From a virus: a stretch of DNA of 46,586 nucleotides. A program made the position numbers and the translations under genes. This document shows, piece by piece, positions 29,746 through 37,526 of the stretch. The DNA lies in IMG/VR virus record IMGVR_UViG_3300042868_007148, positions 1 through 46,586 of that record. One strand, given 5' to 3'. Position 1 is the first letter of the stretch, and each line of letters starts with the position of its first letter. The notes beneath the pieces were generated by a model, which saw nothing but the letters and a program-made list of their open reading frames with translations, ran no database searches and had not been told where the DNA came from.

Positions 29746-30232
29746 ATTCAGTGACCATCAGCATAACTCTAGGGATATGGCCAATATTTGCGGCACCGTG
29801 ATATGCTTTAGAATCGGAAAACAAAAAGAGATCTCCTAATTTGTAATCTACAGCCAATTGTTTATCGTAGACAAAAATGTGTCCTGGATGATAATCTTGT
29901 AATGGCATCCAGTACCTAAGACACTCTCTATGATTTGTGTGAGGATCGATGTGTATCGGCATAAATTGTCCTGGATACATTTTAGTAATCCACCAATGAT
30001 ATTCACCTTTAGTCCAAGGAGGATTAATAGTAATTCCTAAGTCTTTCTCTTCAAATACCCACCAATTTGTCGCTGTTAAATCATAACCAGCAGCGTGTGC
30101 TTTTGTATATTCTGCTGTTTCTGTGATATATGCTGGAGGCCAATCTTTAGGTCGAGCTTGTCCATTAAGTTCTAAAGCTAATTCTCTCCAAAGAGGATTA
30201 ATCCATTCTTTATAATTATCAAGATATTCCAT
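29735..30232 (-). CDS. 2OG-Fe(II) oxygenase (165 aa)
   Basis: KMYPGQFMPIHIDPHTNHRE gives H94 and D96, YWMPLQDYHPGHIFVYDKQL is the central strand pair, and LGDLFLFSDSKAYHGAANIG with H145 and R155 completes the site. The whole domain looks minimal but intact. The type is frequent in T4-like cyanophages and other marine phages. Overlaps the radical SAM gene by 11 bases and follows the 30233 oxygenase without a gap, so block C carries three consecutive oxygenases. Confidence 0.85.
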   Translation of the reverse strand: MEYLDNYKEWINPLWRELALELNGQARPKDWPPAYITETAEYTKAHAAGYDLTATNWWVFEEKDLGITINPPWTKGEYHWWITKMYPGQFMPIHIDPHTNHRECLRYWMPLQDYHPGHIFVYDKQLAVDYKLGDLFLFSDSKAYHGAANIGHIPRVMLMVTEYVL

Positions 30233-30832
30233 TTATTCAAACCAATTAGCAAGATGTGCGTCTTCTGCAAATCGATAACACATTGCTATTCTATTATTGG
30301 TCGTAGGATTATGTACACTATGTGGAATTTTTATATCTAAAATAGTAGGCTGTGTTAACGAATAGCTATCAACTTCTCGACATTGATTAGGATCATATCC
30401 CCACTCTCCTCCCCATGGGTCGTTATAGAATACCCGAGCTGCACTTAAATCATCTACTTCGTAAAATCTTGTGATACTTTGATCGCAATTACTAAGAGGA
30501 ATATTGATAGAAAAAGTTGGAGTAACCCCATTTAGATCTGGGTCAGGATGCTCAACTTTTTGATCAGTGTGAATATGTGGACATCCAAATGCAGTATAAT
30601 CTACATGCATAATTGAGGGAGAAACTCGTAACACAAACATTTCGTGAGGGGATAATCCCCATGACTGCCACCAGACAAAATGATTCTGCATCTCTGGAAG
30701 ATGCTTAACTTCTTTATAATGCCATCGAACATGAGGTAAATCAATATCACTATTTTTATTAGTCCACTCTAATAAAAATTTTGATTGCTCTTGCCATCCT
30801 GGTAGATCTAAATATTTCCAATATTTGCTCAT
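30233..30832 (-). CDS. 2OG-Fe(II) oxygenase-like protein (199 aa)
   Basis: GCPHIHTDQKVEHPDPDLNG supplies the HxD (H88, D90), TFSINIPLSNCDQSITRFYE is the strand pair, and KIPHSVHNPTTNNRIAMCYR supplies H171 (or H174) and R181. The N-terminal half, rich in Trp and His (WHYKEVKHLPEMQNHFVWWQ), is unlike the other oxygenases here and may bind the substrate. The order of the three genes in block C (270, 199 and 165 aa) suggests three successive hydroxylations or three alternative substrates. Confidence 0.75.
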   Translation of the reverse strand: MSKYWKYLDLPGWQEQSKFLLEWTNKNSDIDLPHVRWHYKEVKHLPEMQNHFVWWQSWGLSPHEMFVLRVSPSIMHVDYTAFGCPHIHTDQKVEHPDPDLNGVTPTFSINIPLSNCDQSITRFYEVDDLSAARVFYNDPWGGEWGYDPNQCREVDSYSLTQPTILDIKIPHSVHNPTTNNRIAMCYRFAEDAHLANWFE

Positions 30833-31644
30833 TAATAGGTCTCCAGGTGATCAATCCCTAATTTCTTACGGAAATCTTCTGTAAACCTTCCGTCGATGCG
30901 TAGAGAATAACTCTGTTCCATTATCTGTTCGCCGCCGTGCCAATCTTGATCGTTCCACCAAGCGGCACGGGTATTTAAATATATTTTATTTTTCTTTTCT
31001 GGATCCCATAAGTACATGGCTTTTTTAGTATTAGGACGAATATGTATAAATTCATTTCGATGAGGAGTATACCCGTTGTCGGAAAATACCCCATTTTTTG
31101 CATCTAAATCTCGATGTTCAAAAGGCATCCCGTTATGGTCGCAATGGAAAAATATAACACGCCCAATATGTTCAAATAGTGTTCCTTGCAATGATTCTAC
31201 CCAGTTTACTACATTAGGAAAATGTGCTGCTTCCTCAGTGAGTTTACGAGGTTCTGTTCTATTATCCCACGATCCTTCTTCCCATAAAAAGTAATAAATG
31301 TAAGGATCATATGCACCCATTGCCATTTTAAGATATCGTGTAAACAAGTTTCGTTCTGCATATCCGTTAGAAGAGTTAGTCCACAGTTCCCAGCCACCTT
31401 GTTTAATAGGATCGTTGTCTGGAAGTTCTAAAAATTCTTCAATAGCTTTATAAATTGGTTTCCAATTCCAAATGTAACTTCCATTACTTTGATCAAATCC
31501 CGGTTTCATCCAGGTTCCTTCTTTCGCATAGATACGGGCTGTGGCAAATCCTCGTATTATTTCGGGCTGAATTTCATCAAAGTAATCCATATTAAGGTAT
31601 GCCGCCATGTCTAAATACGGTTGATCGTTAATACCTTTTATCAT
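30832..31644 (-). CDS. 2OG-Fe(II) oxygenase-like protein, long form (270 aa)
   Basis: FFHCDHNGMPFEHRDLDAKN contains the HxD (H177, D179), FIHIRPNTKKAMYLWDPEKK is the next strand pair, and RAAWWNDQDWHGGEQIMEQS with H236 and R249 in SLRIDGRF completes the jelly roll. The N-terminal 160 residues carry many Trp and Tyr (WNWKPIYKAIEEF; AYDPYIYYFLWEEG) and probably shape a larger substrate pocket. First gene of block C, diverging from the kinase-like gene at 31699. The FR..LG end is seen in other marine phage oxygenases. Confidence 0.78.
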   Translation of the reverse strand: MIKGINDQPYLDMAAYLNMDYFDEIQPEIIRGFATARIYAKEGTWMKPGFDQSNGSYIWNWKPIYKAIEEFLELPDNDPIKQGGWELWTNSSNGYAERNLFTRYLKMAMGAYDPYIYYFLWEEGSWDNRTEPRKLTEEAAHFPNVVNWVESLQGTLFEHIGRVIFFHCDHNGMPFEHRDLDAKNGVFSDNGYTPHRNEFIHIRPNTKKAMYLWDPEKKNKIYLNTRAAWWNDQDWHGGEQIMEQSYSLRIDGRFTEDFRKKLGIDHLETY

Positions 31645-31698
31645 ATTATTGTATCTCCAATCGTATTTACACTAACTAATAATGTGAACTTATTAGAT

Positions 31699-32391
31699 AT
31701 GAAACTTAAATATTATTACAATCAAATACCGGGTGGCGACCAATGGCGAAATAATTTGATTTACACTAGTCTAATTAATGAAGACCAAACAGTCTTTGTT
31801 CAACACTACGTCAATGATTCAGAGTATCATAAGGGTATGAATGAAGTAATTGACCCCGCTCTAATGAACGACAAATGGACTAGAGAACTTTGCTGGTTGA
31901 ATCATATGGCAGTACATCACCCCGAATTAATTCCAAAAATATTAGACATTGATCTTGTAGAAAAGAAGATTTATTTTGAAATAGACGGTCCCGATTTATG
32001 GCAACGTAGTTTAGAAAATAATAATTGTAGTTTTGATGATATTTTGCCCGACTGGCAAGACCAGATGTTAACTATAATTAACACACATCATAACTTAGGA
32101 TTATACAAATATAGTATGCACCCTAGTAGTTATTTTATTGTCAATGGTAAACTTAAAAGTATTAACTATTTTTTTGCACATCACGAAACTGAAAAAACAA
32201 TAACTATTGAAAGTTTCTTAAGTCATATTAGCCAAAACAGGCGTAAGGAACTTGTAAAGTATTCTGGGTCACTGGGCATAGATTGGCAAACACCCACTGA
32301 TCTTAAAGTTATACAAAAACTATGTTGGGACAGTTTTCGAACAAATTATCCAGCAGATTTTATTGAAAAGGCAATTGCATGTATAAAGTAG
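31699..32391 (+). CDS. Kinase-like protein (230 aa), paralogue of 42183-42872
   Basis: I place the start at 31699 (MKLKYYYNQIPGGDQWRNNL); the longer TTG start at 31621 would add a hydrophobic run that overlaps the neighbour's start. The protein shares a layout with the one at 42183: ELCWLNHMAVHHPELIPKIL, then IYFEIDGPDLW, WQDQMLTIINTHHNLGLYKY and SMHPSSYFIVNGKLKSINYF. The pattern P.IL.ID...I.fe..gp....., ..W..Q...I......G.YK...P...f...g....I is what an aminoglycoside-kinase- or RIO-like fold with a shortened catalytic loop would look like. The usual HxD...D catalytic residues are not clear, so activity is doubtful. Confidence 0.5.
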   Translation: MKLKYYYNQIPGGDQWRNNLIYTSLINEDQTVFVQHYVNDSEYHKGMNEVIDPALMNDKWTRELCWLNHMAVHHPELIPKILDIDLVEKKIYFEIDGPDLWQRSLENNNCSFDDILPDWQDQMLTIINTHHNLGLYKYSMHPSSYFIVNGKLKSINYFFAHHETEKTITIESFLSHISQNRRKELVKYSGSLGIDWQTPTDLKVIQKLCWDSFRTNYPADFIEKAIACIK

Positions 32392-32936
32392 TTCCGTGGT
32401 CGGTGGACTTAGACTTAACAGAATTCTATGCTGAAGCAGCATTGCGAGGATTTTCAAATAATAACAGTCAACAGGCAATGGTTGATTGTTTTAACAATGA
32501 AAGAGAAAAGCAAGTCTGGATCTTGTATAAAAATGATAAAGCTGTGGGGAGTGTTGCTGCACACAGCTTTGATGAAGTAATGGGGCCAGGCAGTTATCGA
32601 GTACTTACTAGGGTTTGCACGTTTGCCGAAGCAAGACCTTCTAAAGGATTAATAACTTCTAAACGACTAGTTGCCGAGCATCAAAATCTCACTGACCAAT
32701 TCTTATTGCCAGCTTGTATTGCTTGGACAAAAACTAAGAACTTATATTCGACATCTACCGCCGATTCTGTTGCAAGTCAGGAATTAGTACATAAGTTTTA
32801 TTTTCCTACTTTAGAAAAAATAGGTGTAGTAGAACGTGTTGGCCAAATTCATTATAGAAATACCAATCAAACACTTTGGCGAATCAATGTTGATGCATTT
32901 GAAGCTAATTTAAAACGTTATCCTAGATGGATCTAG
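32379..32936 (+). CDS. GNAT-like acyltransferase-type protein (185 aa)
   Basis: The region VWILYKNDKAVGSVAAHSFD is the strand-turn-strand seen before the acetyl-CoA loop of GNAT proteins, and YRVLTRVCTFAEARPSKGLI follows where the CoA-binding helix should lie. A canonical Q/R-x-x-G-x-G/A loop is absent (SKGLITSKRL instead). The stretch NLTDQFLLPACIAWTKTKN looks helical. The protein overlaps the kinase-like gene by 13 bases and the convergent SDR gene by 27. I judge GNAT-like from topology only. Confidence 0.5.
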   Translation: MYKVVPWSVDLDLTEFYAEAALRGFSNNNSQQAMVDCFNNEREKQVWILYKNDKAVGSVAAHSFDEVMGPGSYRVLTRVCTFAEARPSKGLITSKRLVAEHQNLTDQFLLPACIAWTKTKNLYSTSTADSVASQELVHKFYFPTLEKIGVVERVGQIHYRNTNQTLWRINVDAFEANLKRYPRWI

Positions 32937-33509
32937 GTTAGGATTAATACGCTTCAATTCAGTAAGAACATGAGGAGTCAATTTCCATCTAAACTCAACT
33001 TGTCTTATAGATGGTTTTTGACTCCAAAATATTATTGTGTCCACAATGTCATCTTTGGGTGTGGTAAAGTCGCTGGTAAAAGCAGTCAGATCATTATCTA
33101 ACACTGTTGTTCCTTCAATAAAACTTAAATCTAAATGTAATATAGAAATCCCATTAGGATTGATACTTTCTAATCGGCAGGCTTCTGCCAATTCTTGTTT
33201 ATCGTGTATATATTGTGTAGGAATTAGTTCAGGATAAAATCTACTAACACTTCCCATAACTACCATCATATCTACTTTATTTTTTAATGCATTAAACAAT
33301 TTTAATTGTTGTCTGTCTCTATAAGCATTATTGATAAACAACTCTGCTCCTGTTGCTTCTTCTACAATCTTATCAAAGTCTTGGTCAATATCGTAACCGT
33401 TACTACGGCTCATTCCGATAATTTCTCTACAACTTATTTCTTTAAACTTGTTGTAAATTGCCTGACCTATGCCACTAGTATGGCCTGTTATAACAATTTT
33501 CTTATCCAT
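32910..33509 (-). CDS. Short-chain dehydrogenase/reductase (SDR, 199 aa)
   Basis: Start at 33509 (MDKKIVITGHTSGIGQAIYN), inside an eight-base overlap with the previous gene. The NAD(P) loop GHTSGIG lies at residues 8-14, LFINNAYRDRQQ holds the NN.A motif, VVMGSVSRF the catalytic-Ser strand, and QYIHDKQEL the YxxxK pair. The protein is slightly short, with a compact C-terminus. Its neighbour at 33502 is a second SDR with the same motif order, so the two are tandem paralogues and may form a heterodimer. Likely reduces or oxidises a sugar-like alcohol. Confidence 0.82.
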   Translation of the reverse strand: MDKKIVITGHTSGIGQAIYNKFKEISCREIIGMSRSNGYDIDQDFDKIVEEATGAELFINNAYRDRQQLKLFNALKNKVDMMVVMGSVSRFYPELIPTQYIHDKQELAEACRLESINPNGISILHLDLSFIEGTTVLDNDLTAFTSDFTTPKDDIVDTIIFWSQKPSIRQVEFRWKLTPHVLTELKRINPNLDPSRITF

Positions 33510-33966
33510 TGGGATTTCCGTGAACAAATGAAATACATGTGACCTTAGGAGTATCTAACCAAAAGTCTATAGTGCGTGTTATTAAACTAGAATCATTATA
33601 ACTTTCACCTGTTAACTGTAGCAACAATATATCTGCTTTCTTAACAGAACTATTAGCGACTTCTAGTACCCGCTCTTTTAATTCTTTTTTATGTTGACTA
33701 TAAGTTAGCATTTCTGGATCTGGATAATTGGAAGCTATGCTGCCCATTACAACCATCTTAGCAACTCTAGCGTACAGTTGGTTAAAGATATCAATCTGCA
33801 TGCCATCACCGTAGGTGTTATTAATAAACAAGTCGGATCCTACAGCAGATTCAATCATCTCATCTCCGCGATTGAGCTCTATAACCTCCCACCCTAATTC
33901 TTTAAAGTGGTCAGCTAGAGTTTTACCAATGCCGCGTGTTGTTCCGGTAATACAAACTTTAAGCAT
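33502..33966 (-). CDS. Short SDR-family protein (154 aa)
   Basis: The start MLKVCITGTTRGIGKTLADH has the NAD(P) loop GTTRGIG, FINNTYGDGMQ the NN motif, VVMGSIASN the Ser strand, and YSQHKKELKERV the YxxxK pair. It is 50-90 residues shorter than normal SDRs; the part after the YxxxK helix is small, so the substrate lobe is reduced. It lies between the 2OG gene at 33959 and the second SDR, overlapping both by eight bases. It could be a regulatory or dimer partner rather than an active enzyme. Confidence 0.8.
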   Translation of the reverse strand: MLKVCITGTTRGIGKTLADHFKELGWEVIELNRGDEMIESAVGSDLFINNTYGDGMQIDIFNQLYARVAKMVVMGSIASNYPDPEMLTYSQHKKELKERVLEVANSSVKKADILLLQLTGESYNDSSLITRTIDFWLDTPKVTCISFVHGNPNG

Positions 33967-34630
33967 ACATTACCTTAAATTCTGGCGTTATCAGTTTGTT
34001 AAATTTTTCAAGCAGTTCACGTTCTAATTGAAATGTTGTACTAACTGTTGTGTGTGCAAAGTCTGCTAATTTATATTGTTGATTTGCTTTATTTAAAAAC
34101 GGACTAAAAATTTTATCAAATTTATATCTAAAGTCGTGTTGTTCATAAGCCGCTTCTATGCTAATGCTGACTAAATCTTTTGGCTCACGGCTTTTAAATA
34201 ACGGTTCACGTACTACTAATTGTAAGCGTGGGATAGATCCATAGTTTGTAGCCGCATGTATTTGACTAGCATCCATGTATGCCCACTGGTTATCTCTCAC
34301 ACATTCGTACATGACTTTTTCTTTCAAGTTAATTAAGTATGACTGCTCGCCGGTCAAGTTTAAATGCCAGCGATTGTCTATGTCAGCATGGGCCATATAG
34401 CTTTCACCTGGCTCTAATTTAATAATACGTGCCTGTCCAATTGTCATAGGTATGGTGGTTAGTACTTGTTCCCAAAGTGTTCCTTTATACAAGTCTTTAA
34501 TCTTCCAAGTATCATAAAAGAAATCACCGGTTGGTTCGTTAAGTACTGTGCCTTCTCCTATAACTGGACACTCTTTGAGTGCTCGTTCAATAAGGCCTTC
34601 AGGGCATACCCATATTTGTTTCATAATCAT
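33959..34630 (-). CDS. 2OG-Fe(II) oxygenase with extra C-terminal domain (223 aa)
   Basis: IIKLEPGESYMAHADIDNRW gives H81 and D83, SYLINLKEKVMYECVRDNQW the strand pair, and MDASQIHAATNYGSIPRLQL H125 and R135. About 80 further residues follow the jelly roll (EAAYEQHDFRYKFDKIFSPF and on), a helical tail the other oxygenases lack. Start: ATG at 34630 (a second ATG two codons later). It is the first gene of block E, facing the QueC-like gene. The two share a 13-bp inverted repeat whose arms end at their start codons. Confidence 0.83.
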   Translation of the reverse strand: MIMKQIWVCPEGLIERALKECPVIGEGTVLNEPTGDFFYDTWKIKDLYKGTLWEQVLTTIPMTIGQARIIKLEPGESYMAHADIDNRWHLNLTGEQSYLINLKEKVMYECVRDNQWAYMDASQIHAATNYGSIPRLQLVVREPLFKSREPKDLVSISIEAAYEQHDFRYKFDKIFSPFLNKANQQYKLADFAHTTVSTTFQLERELLEKFNKLITPEFKVMYA

Positions 34631-34671
34631 GAAATATTTATGTGCTAATATTACTAGGTAAATATTTCATG
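34628..34671. repeat. Perfect 13-bp inverted repeat spanning two divergent start codons
   Basis: CATGAAATATTTA at 34628-34640 and TAAATATTTCATG at 34659-34671 are exact reverse complements, 18 bases apart. The inner part includes the palindrome TAATATTA. Each arm ends in the ATG of one of the two outward-facing genes (33959-34630 and 34669-35385), so both genes have the same last 13 bases up to the start codon. The minus-strand arm also forms CATAAATA. A symmetric operator or shared promoter element is likely. Confidence 0.7.
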
Positions 34672-35385
34672 CTCAACATTTCCTTTGATACTAAATGGCG
34701 CAACGTTGCTATCGCCTTAAGTGGTGGAGCAGATAGTGCATTACTTGCCTATATGATTTGTCAAAAAGCCACAGAAGAAAATTACGATATAATTGTTCAT
34801 GTTATTAACCATGTGCGTTGCTGGAAGACAAAGCCGTGGCAACAGCATAATGCTGACGTGGTATATAACTGGTTATTTCAAAAGTTCTATCAAATTACAT
34901 TTAAACGTCATACTAACTTTATCGCGCCTGAGTTAGAATATGGTAACATAGGTCCAAACTTAACGGATGAATACGGCAAACAAGTTAGCGGAGATAATAT
35001 TCAATCAAGAGCTTACGCAGAATATATTTGTAAAAAACATAATATAGATGCCTTTTACAATGGTGTTACACGTAATCCTCGATTAGCACTACTTAATAGT
35101 ATGGATGAAAGAGATATTGAACCTACAGAAGATAACAAGCATTTATTAGAAATGAAACATATGGGCTTTATGGCATATCATCCATTTCGCTTTATAGACA
35201 AGTCAGAAATTATTAAAATGTATAATGAACTTGGCATCATGGATCTATTTGAAATAACACGCAGTTGCGAAGGTGAAATCACAGGTATCAATTACACAAA
35301 CTATATACCAGGACAATACGTTCCAGTTTGCGGCGAATGTTTTTGGTGTAAAGAACGAGAATGGGCAATTGAACAATCAAAGTAA
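34669..35385 (+). CDS. QueC-like ATP-pyrophosphatase-type enzyme (238 aa)
   Basis: ALSGGADSALLAYMI (residues 16-30) is the SGGxDS ATP-pyrophosphate loop of the HUP-fold ligases. The C-terminus has SCEGEI and later CGECFWCKEREW, four Cys in the C-x..-C-x2-C-x2-C arrangement that binds zinc in QueC, which makes 7-cyano-7-deazaguanine. The middle (QSRAYAEYICKKHNIDAFYN) contains a helix facing the loop. No other queuosine gene is in the window, so it may activate a different carboxylate. Start at 34669, in the right arm of the inverted repeat. Block F continues into two radical SAM genes, the first overlapping this gene by 17 bases. Confidence 0.8.
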   Translation: MLNISFDTKWRNVAIALSGGADSALLAYMICQKATEENYDIIVHVINHVRCWKTKPWQQHNADVVYNWLFQKFYQITFKRHTNFIAPELEYGNIGPNLTDEYGKQVSGDNIQSRAYAEYICKKHNIDAFYNGVTRNPRLALLNSMDERDIEPTEDNKHLLEMKHMGFMAYHPFRFIDKSEIIKMYNELGIMDLFEITRSCEGEITGINYTNYIPGQYVPVCGECFWCKEREWAIEQSK

Positions 35386-36637
35386 AACATTTTGTATGCA
35401 TCCTTTTACAGGATTAGCAACACGCGAAGACGGAGCAGTTAAAGTTTGTTGCCGAAGTCAACCTATTGGCTGGATTCAAGATGATAGCTTAGAAAACATT
35501 TGGAACGGTTTTCAAATGCGAGAGGTTCGAAGACAGGTTCTTTGCGGTGAACGCCCAGAAGTATGTAAGCCATGTTTTGACCTAGAAGATCAAGGTGTGG
35601 AAAGTTTACGTCAACGACACATTGCAGGAATTATTCCCGAAGCACGTATTACATTATATCCTAACGCATTAGATACCCTACGTGAGGATTATTCGATGCC
35701 ATTTGAATTTCCTACTATGGAAATTAAACTTAATAATCTGTGTAATTTAAAATGTCGTATGTGTAATCCGTTAGACAGTACTAGTTGGAAGGATTGGGAT
35801 GAGGTCGCGCCGTTTTATAAAAAAGAAAACAATTATCTAGTGCCAAGTGTAGCTCGGTTAGTTAAAACTCCAGGTCAATATATCGGACCGTTTGATGACA
35901 CTGATAAATGGTGGGAAAGTTTTGAGAAATTATTGCCGCATTTCAGACGTGTGGAGTTTGCTGGCGGTGAGCCCTTAATGGATCCACAGCATTACAAAAT
36001 TTTAGATATGCTCAAACCCTACGGTAAGAACATCGAAATTAAGTATGCCACTAATGGCACAACTCTTGGTATTAGCCAGGGAAGGACTATACATGACTAT
36101 TGGCCACATTTTAGAAGTGTTGCCGTTAATGTCAGTATTGATGGCATTCACGATGTTTACAATTACATACGCAGTAACGGTGATTTTAATCAAGTTGAGG
36201 CTAACATTAAAGAAATAAAAAAGATACCAAACGTCAGCAGAGTAGTAGGAGCATTTACTGCACAGGCTGGTAACATTCTACAGATAGCCGACTGTATAGA
36301 TTATTTTATCAACAAGATGGATATAGTATTTTATAGCCATCGTGTAAGTTATCCTAATTGTTTATCAGCACAAGTACTTCCACAACCATTAAAAGAACTA
36401 GCGATATCGAGATTAGAAATAGTAAGTCTAAGAGTTAAAGATTTTGAAAATGTTAAAAAATATCCTATACTTGAAGAAATAACACAACAGCAAATTAAAG
36501 ACAACATTAATTATCTTCGAGCCAAAGACCAAAGTCACTTGTGGCCGGATTTTGTAGAATTTAATCATAGATTAGATCACAGCAGAAATACCAAAAATAT
36601 CAGTGGACTCTTCCCAGAGTTTGGAGATTATGTTTAA
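35369..36637 (+). CDS. Twitch-type radical SAM protein (422 aa, TTG start)
   Basis: I place the start at the TTG at 35369 (NNQSKTFCMHPFTGLATRED), because the paralogues begin shortly before the first Cys; the open frame upstream runs through the QueC-like gene. N-terminal Cys set C9, C27, C28, C66 and C69 (VKVCCRSQ; EVCKPCFD), SAM motif CNLKCRMC (C125, C129, C132), then FAGGEPLMDP, ATNGTTLG and VSIDGIHDVY. Compared with the 38487 protein it has the same overall plan and length. It overlaps the next radical SAM gene by eight bases. Substrate unknown. Confidence 0.88.
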   Translation: MNNQSKTFCMHPFTGLATREDGAVKVCCRSQPIGWIQDDSLENIWNGFQMREVRRQVLCGERPEVCKPCFDLEDQGVESLRQRHIAGIIPEARITLYPNALDTLREDYSMPFEFPTMEIKLNNLCNLKCRMCNPLDSTSWKDWDEVAPFYKKENNYLVPSVARLVKTPGQYIGPFDDTDKWWESFEKLLPHFRRVEFAGGEPLMDPQHYKILDMLKPYGKNIEIKYATNGTTLGISQGRTIHDYWPHFRSVAVNVSIDGIHDVYNYIRSNGDFNQVEANIKEIKKIPNVSRVVGAFTAQAGNILQIADCIDYFINKMDIVFYSHRVSYPNCLSAQVLPQPLKELAISRLEIVSLRVKDFENVKKYPILEEITQQQIKDNINYLRAKDQSHLWPDFVEFNHRLDHSRNTKNISGLFPEFGDYV

Positions 36638-37526
36638 AATAACCAGTAGTTGGCCTCACCAAGATCAACTCAAAGTTGAATGGAATCTAGGCAAGCGTTG
36701 TAACTACGACTGTAGTTATTGCCCTAGTAGTGTACATGACAGTTATAGTCCTCATACGGATATTAACATCCTAGAAGCAACTATCGATAAATTATGTGAA
36801 ATTAATAAACCGTTACGTATTAGTTTAACAGGCGGTGAACCTTGTGTTCATCCTGACATAGAAGATCTGTTTGATTATCTCAAACGTAAAGATGTATATT
36901 GGGTTAGTCTGACAACTAACGGGACTCGATCGGCACGATGGTATTTACAAAACGAAATATATTTCAATCATCTAGTGTTTAGTTTGCATTTTGAATACGA
37001 TTGGCAACGTGTTGTGAAAACAATTAACGAGTTCTATGACAATACACAAACAGACTTCTTTGTGAATATAATGGCTCATCACGATCATATGAATAATGTT
37101 CGTAAAGTAGTTAAAGAATTCAGTGAAAAGGGCATAAGATTTGCCTTACGCAGAATACGTTGGACTGAAGGTGATCACAATGTTTTTGATGATATGCGAT
37201 ATAACGGTAAAGACTTAGAATGGATCATTTCTCAAGATGCTACTGCAAAGCCTAACTGTAGAATAGACGATGGAAAAATAATACACGCTAATGATGTTAT
37301 TAAATTGCATAAAAATAATTTTAAAGGTTGGTCGTGCAACGCAGGCATAGAAAGCCTTATGATCAATTGGGATGGGGAAGTGCATCGTGCTACTTGTAGA
37401 GTAGGTGGTAGCTTGGGTAACATATATCAAGATACATTTATTGCACCTATAGACTCGATAGTCTGTACTAGAGATTGGTGTACTTGTGCAGCGGATATTC
37501 CACTATCAAAGTGGCGTCCTGCTTAA
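36630..37526 (+). CDS. Radical SAM protein with C-terminal SPASM-like Cys region (298 aa)
   Basis: Start at 36630, with TTGGAG upstream and an eight-base overlap with the previous gene. SAM motif CNYDCSYC (C24, C28, C31), then ISLTGGEPCVHPDIEDLF and LTTNGTRSARWY. The C-terminus has NNFKGWSCNAGIESLMINWD followed by EVHRATCRVGG and later CTRDWCTC, a SPASM-like auxiliary-cluster region. The F.GW.C..G signature is shared with 37468-38490 and 45311-46291, so these three form a subfamily. It ends in a 59-base overlap with the convergent radical SAM gene 37468-38490, a relative of the same subfamily. Confidence 0.88.
   Translation: MFKITSSWPHQDQLKVEWNLGKRCNYDCSYCPSSVHDSYSPHTDINILEATIDKLCEINKPLRISLTGGEPCVHPDIEDLFDYLKRKDVYWVSLTTNGTRSARWYLQNEIYFNHLVFSLHFEYDWQRVVKTINEFYDNTQTDFFVNIMAHHDHMNNVRKVVKEFSEKGIRFALRRIRWTEGDHNVFDDMRYNGKDLEWIISQDATAKPNCRIDDGKIIHANDVIKLHKNNFKGWSCNAGIESLMINWDGEVHRATCRVGGSLGNIYQDTFIAPIDSIVCTRDWCTCAADIPLSKWRPA

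Noticed and set aside
35273-35368. Longer start for the twitch-type radical SAM gene
   Set aside because: The extra residues lie over the zinc-motif codons of the QueC-like gene; paralogues begin close to the first Cys, which favours the TTG at 35369.
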